From assembly GCF_030053135.1 (NCBI RefSeq), contig NZ_CP125652.1:1488001-1552000 (forward strand): a DNA stretch of 64,000 nucleotides, given 5' to 3'. Source of the DNA: Rhizobium sp. BT04 (GTDB taxonomy: Bacteria; Pseudomonadota; Alphaproteobacteria; Rhizobiales; Rhizobiaceae). Of the stretch, positions 36,391-45,198 are shown in pieces. Positions within the stretch are counted from its first letter, which is position 1. Each line of letters opens with the position of its first letter. The translations under genes and the position numbers were made by a program. The notes under the pieces are model-generated. The model was not told the origin of the DNA. It made no database searches and saw only the letters and a program-made list of their open reading frames with translations.

Positions 36391-37089
36391 TCAGGCCGCC
36401 GTCGCCATCCGCGCCGATGCGGTCAGCCTGACCGGCAGCTTGCGCATCATCTCCTCGGCAAAACAGGTGGCGTTTTCACGCGCCTTATCGAGATTGCTGA
36501 CGCGCGTCGAGTCGATCGTGTGCAGCGTGCCGCCACAGTCGAAGATGTCGCGGAAAGCGGAGCGTTCGATAATGGCGGTATCAAGCACCGGCACATGCCG
36601 CTCGCTGAGCAGCGACTTGACGACTTGCAGCGCCCGCGTCGTCACCATCGAGTTGACGCGGGTCAGCACCACCGAATGGCCGATCTTGATCCCGGCCTTC
36701 TCGTCGAGATACTGCAGCAGTTCGAGCACCTGCGCGCCGCCGCGCGCATCCATCGCACAGCCCTGGATCGGGATCAGCACATGGTCGGAAAGACCGACGG
36801 CGGTGGCGAGCAGCGGATTGCGGGCGCCCGGCAGGTCGACGATGAAATAGTCGGTATTGTGCTTGTTCTCGCTGATATGCTGCGGCAGCGAGGCGGTGGT
36901 CACGAAATCGATCACCGAAACATTAGGCACGTGACCCGATATCTCGTGCCAACGTGAAATCCAGTGCTGCGGATCGGCATCGAGAATGGTGACGCGATAG
37001 CCCTTGCGGGCAAGCTCGGTTGCGAGCAGGAGGACAGCCGTCGTCTTGCCGGCGCCGCCCTTGGTATTTGCGAATGTGATAACAGGCAT
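36391..37089 (-). CDS. Orphan ParA/MinD-superfamily ATPase
   Basis: A 232-residue Walker ATPase with the deviant Walker A KGGAGKTTAV near residue 12 (the signature Lys is the first residue), Walker A' FIVDLPGA and DADPQHWISRW near 40. ParA proteins position DNA or protein complexes by ATP-driven surface binding. No parB, repA or parS-like repeat is nearby, so this is not a plasmid partition locus. Segment order, including DADP...RW, resembles VirC1-like ParA proteins. The start 37089 (MPVITF) fits the fold; upstream in-frame codons are not conserved-looking. Confidence 0.85.
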   Translation of the reverse strand: MPVITFANTKGGAGKTTAVLLLATELARKGYRVTILDADPQHWISRWHEISGHVPNVSVIDFVTTASLPQHISENKHNTDYFIVDLPGARNPLLATAVGLSDHVLIPIQGCAMDARGGAQVLELLQYLDEKAGIKIGHSVVLTRVNSMVTTRALQVVKSLLSERHVPVLDTAIIERSAFRDIFDCGGTLHTIDSTRVSNLDKARENATCFAEEMMRKLPVRLTASARMATAA

Positions 37090-37260
37090 GTTCGGTCCTC
37101 GGAAGGAGATGGTGCGAGCCGGAATTGCTCTTTTACGCACCCTCGGAGCATCGTGCGGTTAATCCATCCTTTCTAATCATGGTTAACAAATTCGAAACAC
37201 GCGCGGCGAAATTGCAGCCGGTATTTTTCACATCCCTAAAATTTGGGATACGGACGGTAC

Positions 37261-37292
37261 AAAAAAGCCTGGAAAACCGAGGTCTTCCAGGC
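37261..37292 (-). terminator. Rho-independent terminator of the dehydrogenase operon
   Basis: GCCTGGAA (37267-37274) pairs with TTCCAGGC (37285-37292), and the minus strand ends in six T after the stem. It lies 27 bp past the stop of the Fe-alcohol dehydrogenase gene, the last gene of its operon. Confidence 0.85.
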
Positions 37293-37318
37293 CAATTTGC
37301 AAGTCCGGTCTTATGCCG

Positions 37319-38473
37319 TCAGAAGCAATCCCTGAAAAGCGCCTTGGTATTTTCGAGCGTCAGTGCGACCGGATTGCCGCCCGCACTCGGGTCCTCGATC
37401 GCCATGGCCGACAATTCATCGATGCGATCGTCCGCGATTCCCATTGCCGACAGCGTTTCCGGCACCCCGAGCTCGGAACGGAGCTTCAGCACGTAGTCGT
37501 AGAATCCGTCGAAACCGCCTGAGATGCCGAGATAGGCGGCAGCGCGGCCGATCTTCTCCTCGATTGCCTTGCGGTTGAAGCGCAGCACCGCCGGCATCAC
37601 CACCGCATTGGTCATGCCGTGATGGGTGTTGTAGACGGCGCCGATCGGGTGCGACAGCGCATGGATGGCGCCGAGCCCCTTCTGGAAAGCGACCGCACCC
37701 ATGGCGGCAGCGGCCATCATATTGGCGCGGGCTTCGAGATCGGTGCCTTCCCTATAGGCGCGCGGCAGGAATTCCTTGACGAGGCGCATGCCTTCGAGCG
37801 CAATGCCGGCCGACATCGGATGGTAGAAGGGTGAGGAATAGGCTTCCAGGCAATGAGCGAAGGCATCCATGCCCGTGCCGGCCGTGATGATCTTCGGCAT
37901 GCCGACCGTTAGTTCCGGGTCGGAGATGACGACGCCGGGCAGGAACTTCGGATGGAAGATGATCTTCTTCACATGGGTTTCGGAATTGGTGATGACGCTG
38001 GCGCGCCCGACTTCCGAACCGGTGCCTGCCGTCGTCGGCACGGCGACGATCGGGGCGATGCCCTCAAGGCTCGCGCGCGTCCACCAGTCGCCGATATCTT
38101 CGAAATCCCAGACCGGCCGGGTCTGGCCGGCCATGAAGGCGACGCACTTGCCGAGATCGAGGCCAGAGCCGCCGCCGAAGGCGACGACGCCGTCATGGCC
38201 GCCGTCCTTGAAAGCCTTGACGCCGGCATCGAGGTTCTTCTCGTTCGGGTTCGGATCGACGTCGGCGAAGATCGCCCGGCCGAGACCGGCATCTTCGAGG
38301 ATATCGAGTGCGGTCTTGGTGATCGCCATCGAGGCAAGGCCGCGGTCGGTGACGAGCAGCGGCTTTTTGATGCCCAGGCTCTTGCAGGCGTCGGCCAGTT
38401 CCTTGATGCGGCCCCGGCCGAGCTTGACCGATGTCGGATAGCTCCAGTTTGCGGTGATGTTGCTGCTGCTCAT
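37319..38473 (-). CDS. Iron-containing (group III) alcohol dehydrogenase
   Basis: Group III alcohol dehydrogenases interconvert alcohols and aldehydes with NAD(P) and an Fe or Zn ion. The 384 residues have the Rossmann part with FGGGSGLDLGK near residue 100, VPTTAGTGSEVG near 145, and metal-binding His in DAFAHCLEAY near 205 and HALSHPIGAVYNTHHG near 270. It overlaps the aldehyde dehydrogenase gene by ATGA, so alcohol-to-aldehyde and aldehyde-to-acid steps are encoded together. A glutamine-synthetase-like ligase and an amine-type permease lie upstream in the same direction. Confidence 0.92.
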   Translation of the reverse strand: MSSSNITANWSYPTSVKLGRGRIKELADACKSLGIKKPLLVTDRGLASMAITKTALDILEDAGLGRAIFADVDPNPNEKNLDAGVKAFKDGGHDGVVAFGGGSGLDLGKCVAFMAGQTRPVWDFEDIGDWWTRASLEGIAPIVAVPTTAGTGSEVGRASVITNSETHVKKIIFHPKFLPGVVISDPELTVGMPKIITAGTGMDAFAHCLEAYSSPFYHPMSAGIALEGMRLVKEFLPRAYREGTDLEARANMMAAAAMGAVAFQKGLGAIHALSHPIGAVYNTHHGMTNAVVMPAVLRFNRKAIEEKIGRAAAYLGISGGFDGFYDYVLKLRSELGVPETLSAMGIADDRIDELSAMAIEDPSAGGNPVALTLENTKALFRDCF

Positions 38474-39855
38474 GCTGTGACTTTCTTCAGATGGAAGGAT
38501 TTCGGACGCGTCAGATTCTGGAAGCCGATGATCGAGAGCGAGCCGCCGCGGCCGGTCTCCTTCACACCGGTCCAGCAGAGCGCCGGATCAAGATAATCAG
38601 CGCGGTTCATGAAAACGGTGCCGGTTTCGATTTCGCGGCCAAGCCGCGCTGCCCGCTCGACATCTTTGGTCCAGAGCGAGGCGGTGAGCCCGTACTGGCT
38701 GTCGTTCATCAAAGCGAGTGCCTCTTCGTCGCTCTTCACCTTCATGATGCCGACCGCCGGGCCGAAAGTCTCTTCGCGCATGAAGGCCATGGAATGGTCG
38801 ACATTGACGAGAACCTGCGGTGCGAGATAGGCGCCGCCGTCATCCTGAGGGAAAAGCTTGGGATCGACAAGCGCCTTGGCGCCCTTGGAAACCGCGTCGG
38901 CGATCTGCTCGCGCACCACTTTGGCGAAGCGCTTGTGCGCCATCGGCCCGAGCGACGTCTCGGGATCGAGCGGATTGCCGAGCTTGTAGTTCGACACCCA
39001 TGCGACCGATTTTTCGACGAAGGCGTCGTAGAGCGATTCATGCACATAGATGCGCTCGATGCCGCAGCAGCATTGGCCGGAATTGTAGGTCGCGCCGTCC
39101 ATCAGCGTATCGACGGCCGCCTCGAGATCGGCGTCTTCCATGACATAACCCGGATCCTTGCCGCCAAGTTCGAGGCCGAGGCCGGTGAAGGTGCCGGCAG
39201 CCGCCCGCTCCATCGACCGCCCGCCTTCGACCGATCCGGTGAAGTTGACGAAATTGAAGCTGCCGACGGCAATCAAGGCCGACGTCGTCTCGTGATCGAG
39301 GAAGACGTTCTGGAACACATCCTCGGGAACGCCGGCCTCGATGAAGGCCTGCACCAGCCGCTCGCCGACAACAAGCGTCTGCGACGCATGTTTCAGCACC
39401 ACTGTATTGCCGGCCATCAGCGCCGGCGCGATCGTGTTGATCGCCGTCATATAGGGATAGTTCCAGGGTGCTACGACGAAGACGACGCCATGCGCCTCGC
39501 GCTCGATGCGGCGTTCGAAACGCTCGCTCTCCTCGACGACGAGAGGCGCCAGCGCGTCCGCCGCGATCGAGGCGACATAGTTGGAGCGCTCGTTGAAGCC
39601 TTTGTATTCGCCGCCATACCTGACCGGCCGGCCCATCTGCCAGGCAAGCTCAGGCACGACGACGTCGGACATCTCGTTCAGCCGCGCAGCACCCTTCAGC
39701 ACCAACTGCACGCGCTCTTCGAGCGGCCGTTTCGCCCAGGCCTTCTGCGCCTTGCGGGCACGCGCCACCACATCTTTGGCGGCATCGAGCGAAAGTGCCG
39801 GACGCTCGGCATAGACCGAGCCGTCAACCGGTGAAATGCATTGGATCATTGCCAT
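38470..39855 (-). CDS. NAD(P)-dependent aldehyde dehydrogenase
   Basis: The 461 residues belong to the ALDH superfamily, which oxidises aldehydes to carboxylic acids. Seen: the NAD-binding segment VAPWNYPYMTAINTIAPALM near residue 130, GSVEGGRSM, the catalytic Glu in LELGGKDPGYV near 235, the nucleophile Cys within NSGQCCCGIERIY near 270, and EETFGPAVGIM near 360. The Cys triplet around the nucleophile is unusual. It is translationally coupled to the Fe-alcohol dehydrogenase. A palindromic repeat separates it from the ligase gene upstream. Confidence 0.92.
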   Translation of the reverse strand: MAMIQCISPVDGSVYAERPALSLDAAKDVVARARKAQKAWAKRPLEERVQLVLKGAARLNEMSDVVVPELAWQMGRPVRYGGEYKGFNERSNYVASIAADALAPLVVEESERFERRIEREAHGVVFVVAPWNYPYMTAINTIAPALMAGNTVVLKHASQTLVVGERLVQAFIEAGVPEDVFQNVFLDHETTSALIAVGSFNFVNFTGSVEGGRSMERAAAGTFTGLGLELGGKDPGYVMEDADLEAAVDTLMDGATYNSGQCCCGIERIYVHESLYDAFVEKSVAWVSNYKLGNPLDPETSLGPMAHKRFAKVVREQIADAVSKGAKALVDPKLFPQDDGGAYLAPQVLVNVDHSMAFMREETFGPAVGIMKVKSDEEALALMNDSQYGLTASLWTKDVERAARLGREIETGTVFMNRADYLDPALCWTGVKETGRGGSLSIIGFQNLTRPKSFHLKKVTA

Positions 39856-39892
39856 GATCGATTTCCTGTCCTCGTATTATTCAAAATTTGGT

Positions 39893-40080
39893 GGGCGACC
39901 GCCCCTCATCCGCCTGCCGGCACCTTCTCCCCGCTCGCGGGGCGAAGGGGATTTGCCGCACCTTTTCCGCACTCTCAAGCGATCCGTGCGGCAAATCCCC
40001 TCTCCCCGTCAGCGGGGGTCCGTAGGACGGGTCGAGACCAGTGGCTCGACCCCGGCGAGGTTAGGGTGAAGGGCAAGCAA
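39893..40080. repeat. Rhizobium intergenic palindromic element (RIME-like)
   Basis: The stretch contains CCCCTCATCCGCCTGCCGG and CACCTTCTCCCCGC, sequences typical of Rhizobium intergenic mosaic elements, and large inverted repeats: GGGGATTTGCCGCAC at 39947 pairs with GTGCGGCAAATCCCC at 39986. A related element with the same CTCCCCGC/GCGGGGAGAAGG theme is at 53720-53870. It fills the gap between the aldehyde dehydrogenase and ligase genes and may affect mRNA stability. Confidence 0.7.
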
Positions 40081-40094
40081 ACCGCAAATGCCTA

Positions 40095-41462
40095 TTAAGC
40101 TCTTTCAAACCCGCGCGCTACTTCCCAGTCGGTGATGCGGCGATCATATTCTTCCTGCTCCCATTCGGCAGCGCGGGTGTAATGGTCGATCACGTCGTCG
40201 CCGAAGGCCTTGCGCAGCATTGCCGATTCCGTCATTGCGGTCGTCGCCGCGCGCAGCGTGCGCGGGATTTCGCGAATATCCTTGCCGCCATACGCATCGC
40301 CGACGAAGGGAGCTTCGAGTTCCAGCTTGTTCTCGATCCCGTCGATGCCGGCTGCGAGCAGCGCGGCGAAGGCGAGATAGGGATTGAGATCGGAGCCGCC
40401 GACACGGCATTCGATGCGGATTCCCTTGGTCTCCTCGCCGCAGAGACGATAGCCGGCGGTGCGGTTATCCTTGCTCCAGATCGCCTTTGTCGGCGCAAAG
40501 GTGCCGGCCATGAAGCGCTTGTAGGAATTGATGTAGGGCGCCAGGAAATAGGTGATCTCGCTCGCATGGGAAAGAAGCCCGGCGACGTAATTGTGCATCA
40601 GCGGCGACATGCCGTATTTGCCGGCATGGTCGAAGAACAGCGGCTTTTCCTCCAGGCTCCAGAGCGACTGGTGGATATGCGAGGAACTGCCGGCGGCATT
40701 GTAGTTCCACTTGGCAAGGAAGGTGATGGCCTTGCCCTTCGACCAGGCGATTTCCTTGCAGCCGTTCTTGATGATCGCATGCCGGTCGGCCATGGCGAGC
40801 GCATCGGCATAACGCACGTTGATTTCCTCCTGGCCGGCCGAAGCCTCGCCCTTGGAGTTCTCGACCGGAATGCCGGCGCCCTGCAACCCGGTGCGGATCG
40901 CCCGCATAACCTCTTCTTCCTTGGTGGTCTGGAAGATGTGGTAGTCCTCGTTATAGGCGCTGGCGAGCTTGAGGTTGCGGTAGCCGGAAGCCTGCGCCGC
41001 CTCGTAGCTCTGGTCGAACAGGAAGAATTCGAGCTCGGAAGCCATGTAGGCCTTCATGCCCAAGTCTTCCAGGCGCTTTACCTGCTTCTTCAAGATCGCG
41101 CGCGGCGAATGGGCGACCTCCTCATGCGTGTGATGGTCGAGCACGTCGCAGAGGACGAGCGCGGTGCCTTCGAGCCAGGGAATGCGACGCAGCGTCGCCA
41201 GATCCGGCTTCATCGTGTAGTCGCCGTAACCCTTTTCCCAACTCGTCGCCTTGTAGCCGGAGACGGTCTCCATCTCCATGTCGGTCGCTTGCAGATAGTT
41301 GCAGCTATGCGTTTCCTTCCAGGCGCTCTCGACAAAATATTCCGCCTGGAAACGCTTGCCCATCAGCCGGCCCTGCATATCCACCTGGCAGGCTAGAACC
41401 GTATCGATGCGCCCTTCGGCAACATCCTTCCTGAGATCGTCGATTGTGTAGCTGCTGCTCAT
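40095..41462 (-). CDS. Glutamine-synthetase-like gamma-glutamyl-amine ligase
   Basis: The 455 residues have the glutamine synthetase fold: N-terminal beta-grasp (VLACQVDMQGRLMGKRF near residue 25), metal-binding SELEFFLFD near 145, EEINVRYADALAMAD near 225, GSSSHIHQSLW near 275 and the late RIECRVGGSDLNPYLAFAA near 375. The divergent nucleotide-loop HIHQSLW and the gene context point to the GlnA-like branch that gamma-glutamylates amines (PuuA, IpuC, GlnA4 type) rather than to ammonia-assimilating GlnA. An APC permease lies upstream and two dehydrogenases downstream. The amine is not known. Confidence 0.85.
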   Translation of the reverse strand: MSSSYTIDDLRKDVAEGRIDTVLACQVDMQGRLMGKRFQAEYFVESAWKETHSCNYLQATDMEMETVSGYKATSWEKGYGDYTMKPDLATLRRIPWLEGTALVLCDVLDHHTHEEVAHSPRAILKKQVKRLEDLGMKAYMASELEFFLFDQSYEAAQASGYRNLKLASAYNEDYHIFQTTKEEEVMRAIRTGLQGAGIPVENSKGEASAGQEEINVRYADALAMADRHAIIKNGCKEIAWSKGKAITFLAKWNYNAAGSSSHIHQSLWSLEEKPLFFDHAGKYGMSPLMHNYVAGLLSHASEITYFLAPYINSYKRFMAGTFAPTKAIWSKDNRTAGYRLCGEETKGIRIECRVGGSDLNPYLAFAALLAAGIDGIENKLELEAPFVGDAYGGKDIREIPRTLRAATTAMTESAMLRKAFGDDVIDHYTRAAEWEQEEYDRRITDWEVARGFERA

Positions 41463-41608
41463 GATTGATCCGCCTGAAATTTGGAATTGAGAGATCGGGG
41501 CAACGAAATCGCATGCGCTCGGCCGGATGATGGCCTGATGCCTTTTCGTTGAACCGGTGATGGGGCCGCAGGATGCGGCCCCGCCATTTGAGAGGGAAGC
41601 CTCGATGC

Positions 41609-43171
41609 TTACTTTTCGCCGCTCTCGCCGACCGCCGCTTCGGCCGCCGCGATCTCGGCCTGGCGCTTTGCCACATCGGCGCCGATCGGCGGACCCTTGA
41701 AGCGCCGGCTTTCGAAACCGAACCAGACGATCGCGGTCAGCAAGAGGAAGCCAACGGTAACGTAAAGCGCAGCACCGTTCGGCGGCTGGATGCCGAGAAT
41801 GAAGATCAGGATCATCGCGATCACAGTCAGCACGGCAAAGAGCTTGAAGACGCCTTCGCCGAGGTTCCACGGGCCCATCTTGTCCCATTTCGATGTGCCC
41901 CAGGCGAAGAGGCCGAGCGTGATCGGGATCGCGAAGGAGAAGAACAGGAAGATGACCGTGCACGAGACAACGATCGTGTAAACCGGCGTGTCACCGACTT
42001 TCATGAAATCGAGTGAGGTGAACCAAACAAAAAGCACCGACAGGATGGAGCCGGTCCAGATCGCAGCCACCGGCGTGCGATACTGCGGGCTGACCTTCGA
42101 CAGCGCCTTCGATGCCGGCAAGCCGCCGTCCCGCGAGAAGGCGAAGATCATGCGCGAGACCGAGGTGACGGTGGCAAGGCCGCACAGCCACTGGCTGACC
42201 AGGATGGCGAGGTAGAGAATGTCCTTGACGATCGGGTTGACCTGGCTGTCCATCGCCCAAAAGAACACGTTCCATCCCTGTTTTGCAGCGTCGTCCATGT
42301 TCGGCAGCATGAGGACGAAGGCGCACAGCATGATGTAGCCGAAAAGCGCCGACCACAGGACGGACGCGACCATGCCGCGCGGCACCGACTCCGCGGCCTT
42401 CACGGTTTCTTCCGACGTATGCGCCGAGGCATCGTAGCCGGTGATGGTGTAGATCGGCAGCAGCAGGCCGACGAGGAAGACCCAGGCGCCCGAAGTGGAT
42501 GGCCAGACATTGCCGCCGGCTTCGCCGGAATAGTTGGCAAAGGTGAAGAGACGGCTGATCTCGTAAGAGGGCGCTGCAATCAGGCAGACGGCCGCCAGCG
42601 CGATCGAGGTCGCGAAGATCAAATAGCCTGAAAAGTCGGTCAGCTTCGCGGTCAGCCCGATACCCATATGGTTCACGAGCGCCTGCGCGCCGGTGATGAT
42701 GACGAGGAAGACGATGCGCACCAACGTCGTGTCCGTCAGCCCGAAATAGCTGGTGCCGAACGATCCCATGAAGAAATAATAGGTACCGACATTGATGGCG
42801 CCGAGCACGGTGACGAGACCGAGCAGGTTGAACCAGGCGGTCAGCCAGCCGGTGAAGCGATTGCCGAGGATCGAACCCCAGTGATAGAGGCCGCCGGCCG
42901 TCGGATAGGCCGAACTGATCTGCGCCATGGCGACGGCGAAGACGAGTGAGATGAAGCATCCCACGGGCCAGCCGATACCGATGGCGGCTCCGCCGGCGCC
43001 CGAGGTCGCCTGCGCCAGCGAATTGATGCCACCGGAAAGAATGCAGATGATGGAGAATGAGACGGCGAAGTTCGAGAACGAGCTCATGCGTCGTTCGAGT
43101 TCCTGGGCATAGCCCATGGAATGCAGGATGTGCACATCCTGCTTCTTATCAAGTTCGGTATAGTCCGACAT
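41609..43171 (-). CDS. APC-superfamily amine/amino-acid permease (GABA/choline-permease-like)
   Basis: A 520-residue inner-membrane transporter with about twelve hydrophobic segments. Landmarks are FSNFAVSFSIICILSGGINS near residue 35, AQISSAYPTAGGLYHW near 85, and GYDASAHTSEETVKA near 245; the last two are typical of the amino acid/choline transporter branch that includes GABA and choline permeases. Co-orientation with the gamma-glutamyl ligase suggests it imports the amine that the ligase modifies. The gap to the ligase gene is 147 bp, so a separate promoter is possible. Confidence 0.88.
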   Translation of the reverse strand: MSDYTELDKKQDVHILHSMGYAQELERRMSSFSNFAVSFSIICILSGGINSLAQATSGAGGAAIGIGWPVGCFISLVFAVAMAQISSAYPTAGGLYHWGSILGNRFTGWLTAWFNLLGLVTVLGAINVGTYYFFMGSFGTSYFGLTDTTLVRIVFLVIITGAQALVNHMGIGLTAKLTDFSGYLIFATSIALAAVCLIAAPSYEISRLFTFANYSGEAGGNVWPSTSGAWVFLVGLLLPIYTITGYDASAHTSEETVKAAESVPRGMVASVLWSALFGYIMLCAFVLMLPNMDDAAKQGWNVFFWAMDSQVNPIVKDILYLAILVSQWLCGLATVTSVSRMIFAFSRDGGLPASKALSKVSPQYRTPVAAIWTGSILSVLFVWFTSLDFMKVGDTPVYTIVVSCTVIFLFFSFAIPITLGLFAWGTSKWDKMGPWNLGEGVFKLFAVLTVIAMILIFILGIQPPNGAALYVTVGFLLLTAIVWFGFESRRFKGPPIGADVAKRQAEIAAAEAAVGESGEK

Positions 43172-43291
43172 GACTTCCCCCTGTTCACGATCGGCCGCGG
43201 GATTGCGTGCCGGTTCAGTGCCAAATTGTCCGCGACATTTGCGCCATGCGGACGTTCGCAGTTAGACTGCTCCCTCGGGTCTTCTTTTTAT

Positions 43292-44071
43292 TCAGGCGTC
43301 CAGGCTTTGCTGGAGCAGCCCTTTTAGATAATCGGCCATGACCCCTTGGCCGATATCGTCTGCGATGAGGTCGTTGCGGACCTCGATCATCACATTGCGC
43401 AAGCCGTTCGAAAGCCCGTGCAGGATCAGCGTGTGGGTCACGCCATCCTTGGGCCCGTAAGGCTCGTTGCGTTCCGTCCGGTAAAGCGGCGCCTCGGCCG
43501 CAGCGTCGAGCATGCGGTCGGCAAACCGGCTATCCTCGTCGTGCAATATGCCGAGTTCGACGCCGCGCTGGTGGCCGTGATAGACCGGCGTGAAGCTGTG
43601 CATCGTCACGATGACACTGTCCTGCCCCCTCGCCCGGCGATCGCCGATCAGCCCGCGAATGGCATCGTGGAAAGGCACGTAGAGTGCGTCCGTGCGTGCA
43701 AGGCGCTCTTTGTCGGTCAGATCCTTGTTGCCCGGAATGGCGTAGATCTCGCTCGTCTCCGGCATGGCGCCTGGCGAACTCGGAGGACGGTTGCAGTCGT
43801 AGATCAGCCGGGAGAAACGCTGATAGACAAGTGTGGCGTCGAGCGCTTTGGAGATGCCGCGCGCAACCGCTAAGGCCCCCGGATCCCAGGCGATATGGCT
43901 CGATAGCGCTTCGCTGGACAGGCCGAGATCACCGAACCGGGCAGGAAGCGTGTTCGAAGCGTGCTCGCAGACGAGCAGCACCGGGCTGCGGCCGCCAATA
44001 CGCTCGATCCCGACGCATTCGCCGTCGGCTTCGCTGAGGATTTTCGGCTGGGCCAGCACCAAAGGCGCCAC
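43292..44071 (-). CDS. N-formylglutamate amidohydrolase-family protein
   Basis: The 259 residues match the FGase (HutG-type) family: LLVCEHASNTLPARFGDLGL near residue 30, HIAWDPGALAVARGIS near 58, YQRFSRLIYDCNRPP, VTMHSFTPVYHG near 155 and VMIEVRNDLI near 228. These are zinc-dependent amide hydrolases acting on glutamate amides. No other hut gene is nearby, so histidine degradation is not supported; next to a gamma-glutamyl ligase it could release glutamate from a gamma-glutamyl product. The start is a GTG with AAGGG upstream. Confidence 0.85.
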   Translation of the reverse strand: MAPLVLAQPKILSEADGECVGIERIGGRSPVLLVCEHASNTLPARFGDLGLSSEALSSHIAWDPGALAVARGISKALDATLVYQRFSRLIYDCNRPPSSPGAMPETSEIYAIPGNKDLTDKERLARTDALYVPFHDAIRGLIGDRRARGQDSVIVTMHSFTPVYHGHQRGVELGILHDEDSRFADRMLDAAAEAPLYRTERNEPYGPKDGVTHTLILHGLSNGLRNVMIEVRNDLIADDIGQGVMADYLKGLLQQSLDA

Positions 44072-44098
44072 TCCTATCCCTTAATAAAATATTTATAA

Positions 44099-44154
44099 GA
44101 AAAGAATTCTTCAGCTTTCGGCCGCTGTCAAGCATCCGCTGAAAGTTTCTTTTC
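44099..44154. promoter_or_regulatory. Long inverted repeat in the divergent amidohydrolase/rpiR promoter region
   Basis: GAAAAGAATTCTTCAGC (44099-44115) and GCTGAAAGTTTCTTTTC (44138-44154) are reverse complements at 14 of 17 positions, 22 bp apart. Both arms carry GAAA/TTTC half-sites of the kind bound by RpiR-family regulators. It lies between the amidohydrolase start and rpiR and could control both. Confidence 0.5.
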
Positions 44155-44238
44155 ATGACAGCAGTTGACATGGATTATGACAGCGTTGTTAACTTTGGGT
44201 GGGAAAGTGGCGCTAGACCATCCCGGGGAGCAAAGTCA

Positions 44239-45111
44239 GTGACAACTGCGTCGAAGACGGTTTCGGACGTCATCCACTCGCATCTTGGGGTGCTGACACG
44301 CGCCGAGAAGCAATTGGCGGAAAGCCTTCTCGACAATTATCCGGTTTCCGGCCTCGGCAGCATCACCACCATCGCCGAAAATGCCGGCGTCTCGACGCCG
44401 ACCGTCGTGCGCATGGTGCAGAAGCTCGGCTTCAAGGGCTATCCCGATTTTCAGGCGCATCTGCATCAGGAGGTCGAGGCGACGATCTCCAACCCGATCG
44501 CCAAGCACGATCGCTGGGCGCAGAACGCGCCGGGCACGCATATCCTCAACCGTTTCGCCGATGCCATCATGGGCAACCTGCGCCAGACGTTAACCGATCT
44601 CGACACCGCGACCTTCGACAACGTCGCCGCGCTGCTGTCGGACCGCAAGCGCGGCCTCTATTTCGCCGGCGGCCGCATCACCGGCGCGCTCGCCGAGTAC
44701 TTCTTCACCCATATGCAGGTGATCCGGCCGGCAACGACGCTGCTGTCGTCGAATTCCAGCAGTTGGCCGCAATATGTCCTCAACATGAATGCCGGCGACG
44801 TCCTGATCATCTTCGATATCCGCCGCTACGAACAGGAGATGGTGAGCCTTGCCACCGCCGCCCGCAAGCGCGGCGCAGAAATCGTGGTGTTCACCGACCA
44901 GTGGGGCTCGCCTGCCGCCAAGCTCGCCAAGCATGCCTTCCGCGTCCGCATCGAGGCGCCGTCCGCCTGGGATTCTTCCGTCGTCACCCTCTTCATCGTC
45001 GAAGCGCTGATCGAGGCTGTTCAGAATTCGACCTGGGACGAGACGAAGGAGCGCATGAAGACGCTGGAAGGCCTGTTCGAGCAGACCAAGCTTTTCCGCA
45101 AACCGGGTTAG
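44239..45111 (+). CDS. RpiR-family transcriptional regulator (HTH plus SIS domain)
   Basis: The 290 residues have an RpiR HTH (LTRAEKQLAESLLDNYPVSG near residue 18, TIAENAGVSTPTVVRMVQKL near 45) and a SIS sugar-phosphate-sensing domain (GLYFAGGRITGALAEYF near 145; DVLIIFDIRRYEQEMV near 195). The GTG at 44239 is chosen for its GGGGAG ribosome site and normal family length; an upstream in-frame ATG at 44155 would add 28 residues but lies among promoter-like sequence (TTGACA at 44164). It precedes an ABC importer by 188 bp and is a likely regulator of it. Confidence 0.86.
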   Translation: MTTASKTVSDVIHSHLGVLTRAEKQLAESLLDNYPVSGLGSITTIAENAGVSTPTVVRMVQKLGFKGYPDFQAHLHQEVEATISNPIAKHDRWAQNAPGTHILNRFADAIMGNLRQTLTDLDTATFDNVAALLSDRKRGLYFAGGRITGALAEYFFTHMQVIRPATTLLSSNSSSWPQYVLNMNAGDVLIIFDIRRYEQEMVSLATAARKRGAEIVVFTDQWGSPAAKLAKHAFRVRIEAPSAWDSSVVTLFIVEALIEAVQNSTWDETKERMKTLEGLFEQTKLFRKPG

Positions 45112-45198
45112 GAGGGCGGCTAAAACAAAGGAAAAACAATGACGGCTTTTCGCGAAAACCGATGGCGCTGTCGCAAATAAACCATCCGTCGCAAACGC

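Noticed and set aside
36391..37089. Plasmid partition locus
   Set aside because: No parB, replication gene or iteron-like repeats accompany the ParA-like gene.
43292..44071. Histidine utilisation (hutG) assignment
   Set aside because: No hutH, hutU or hutI is present, and the neighbours are an amine permease and a gamma-glutamyl ligase.
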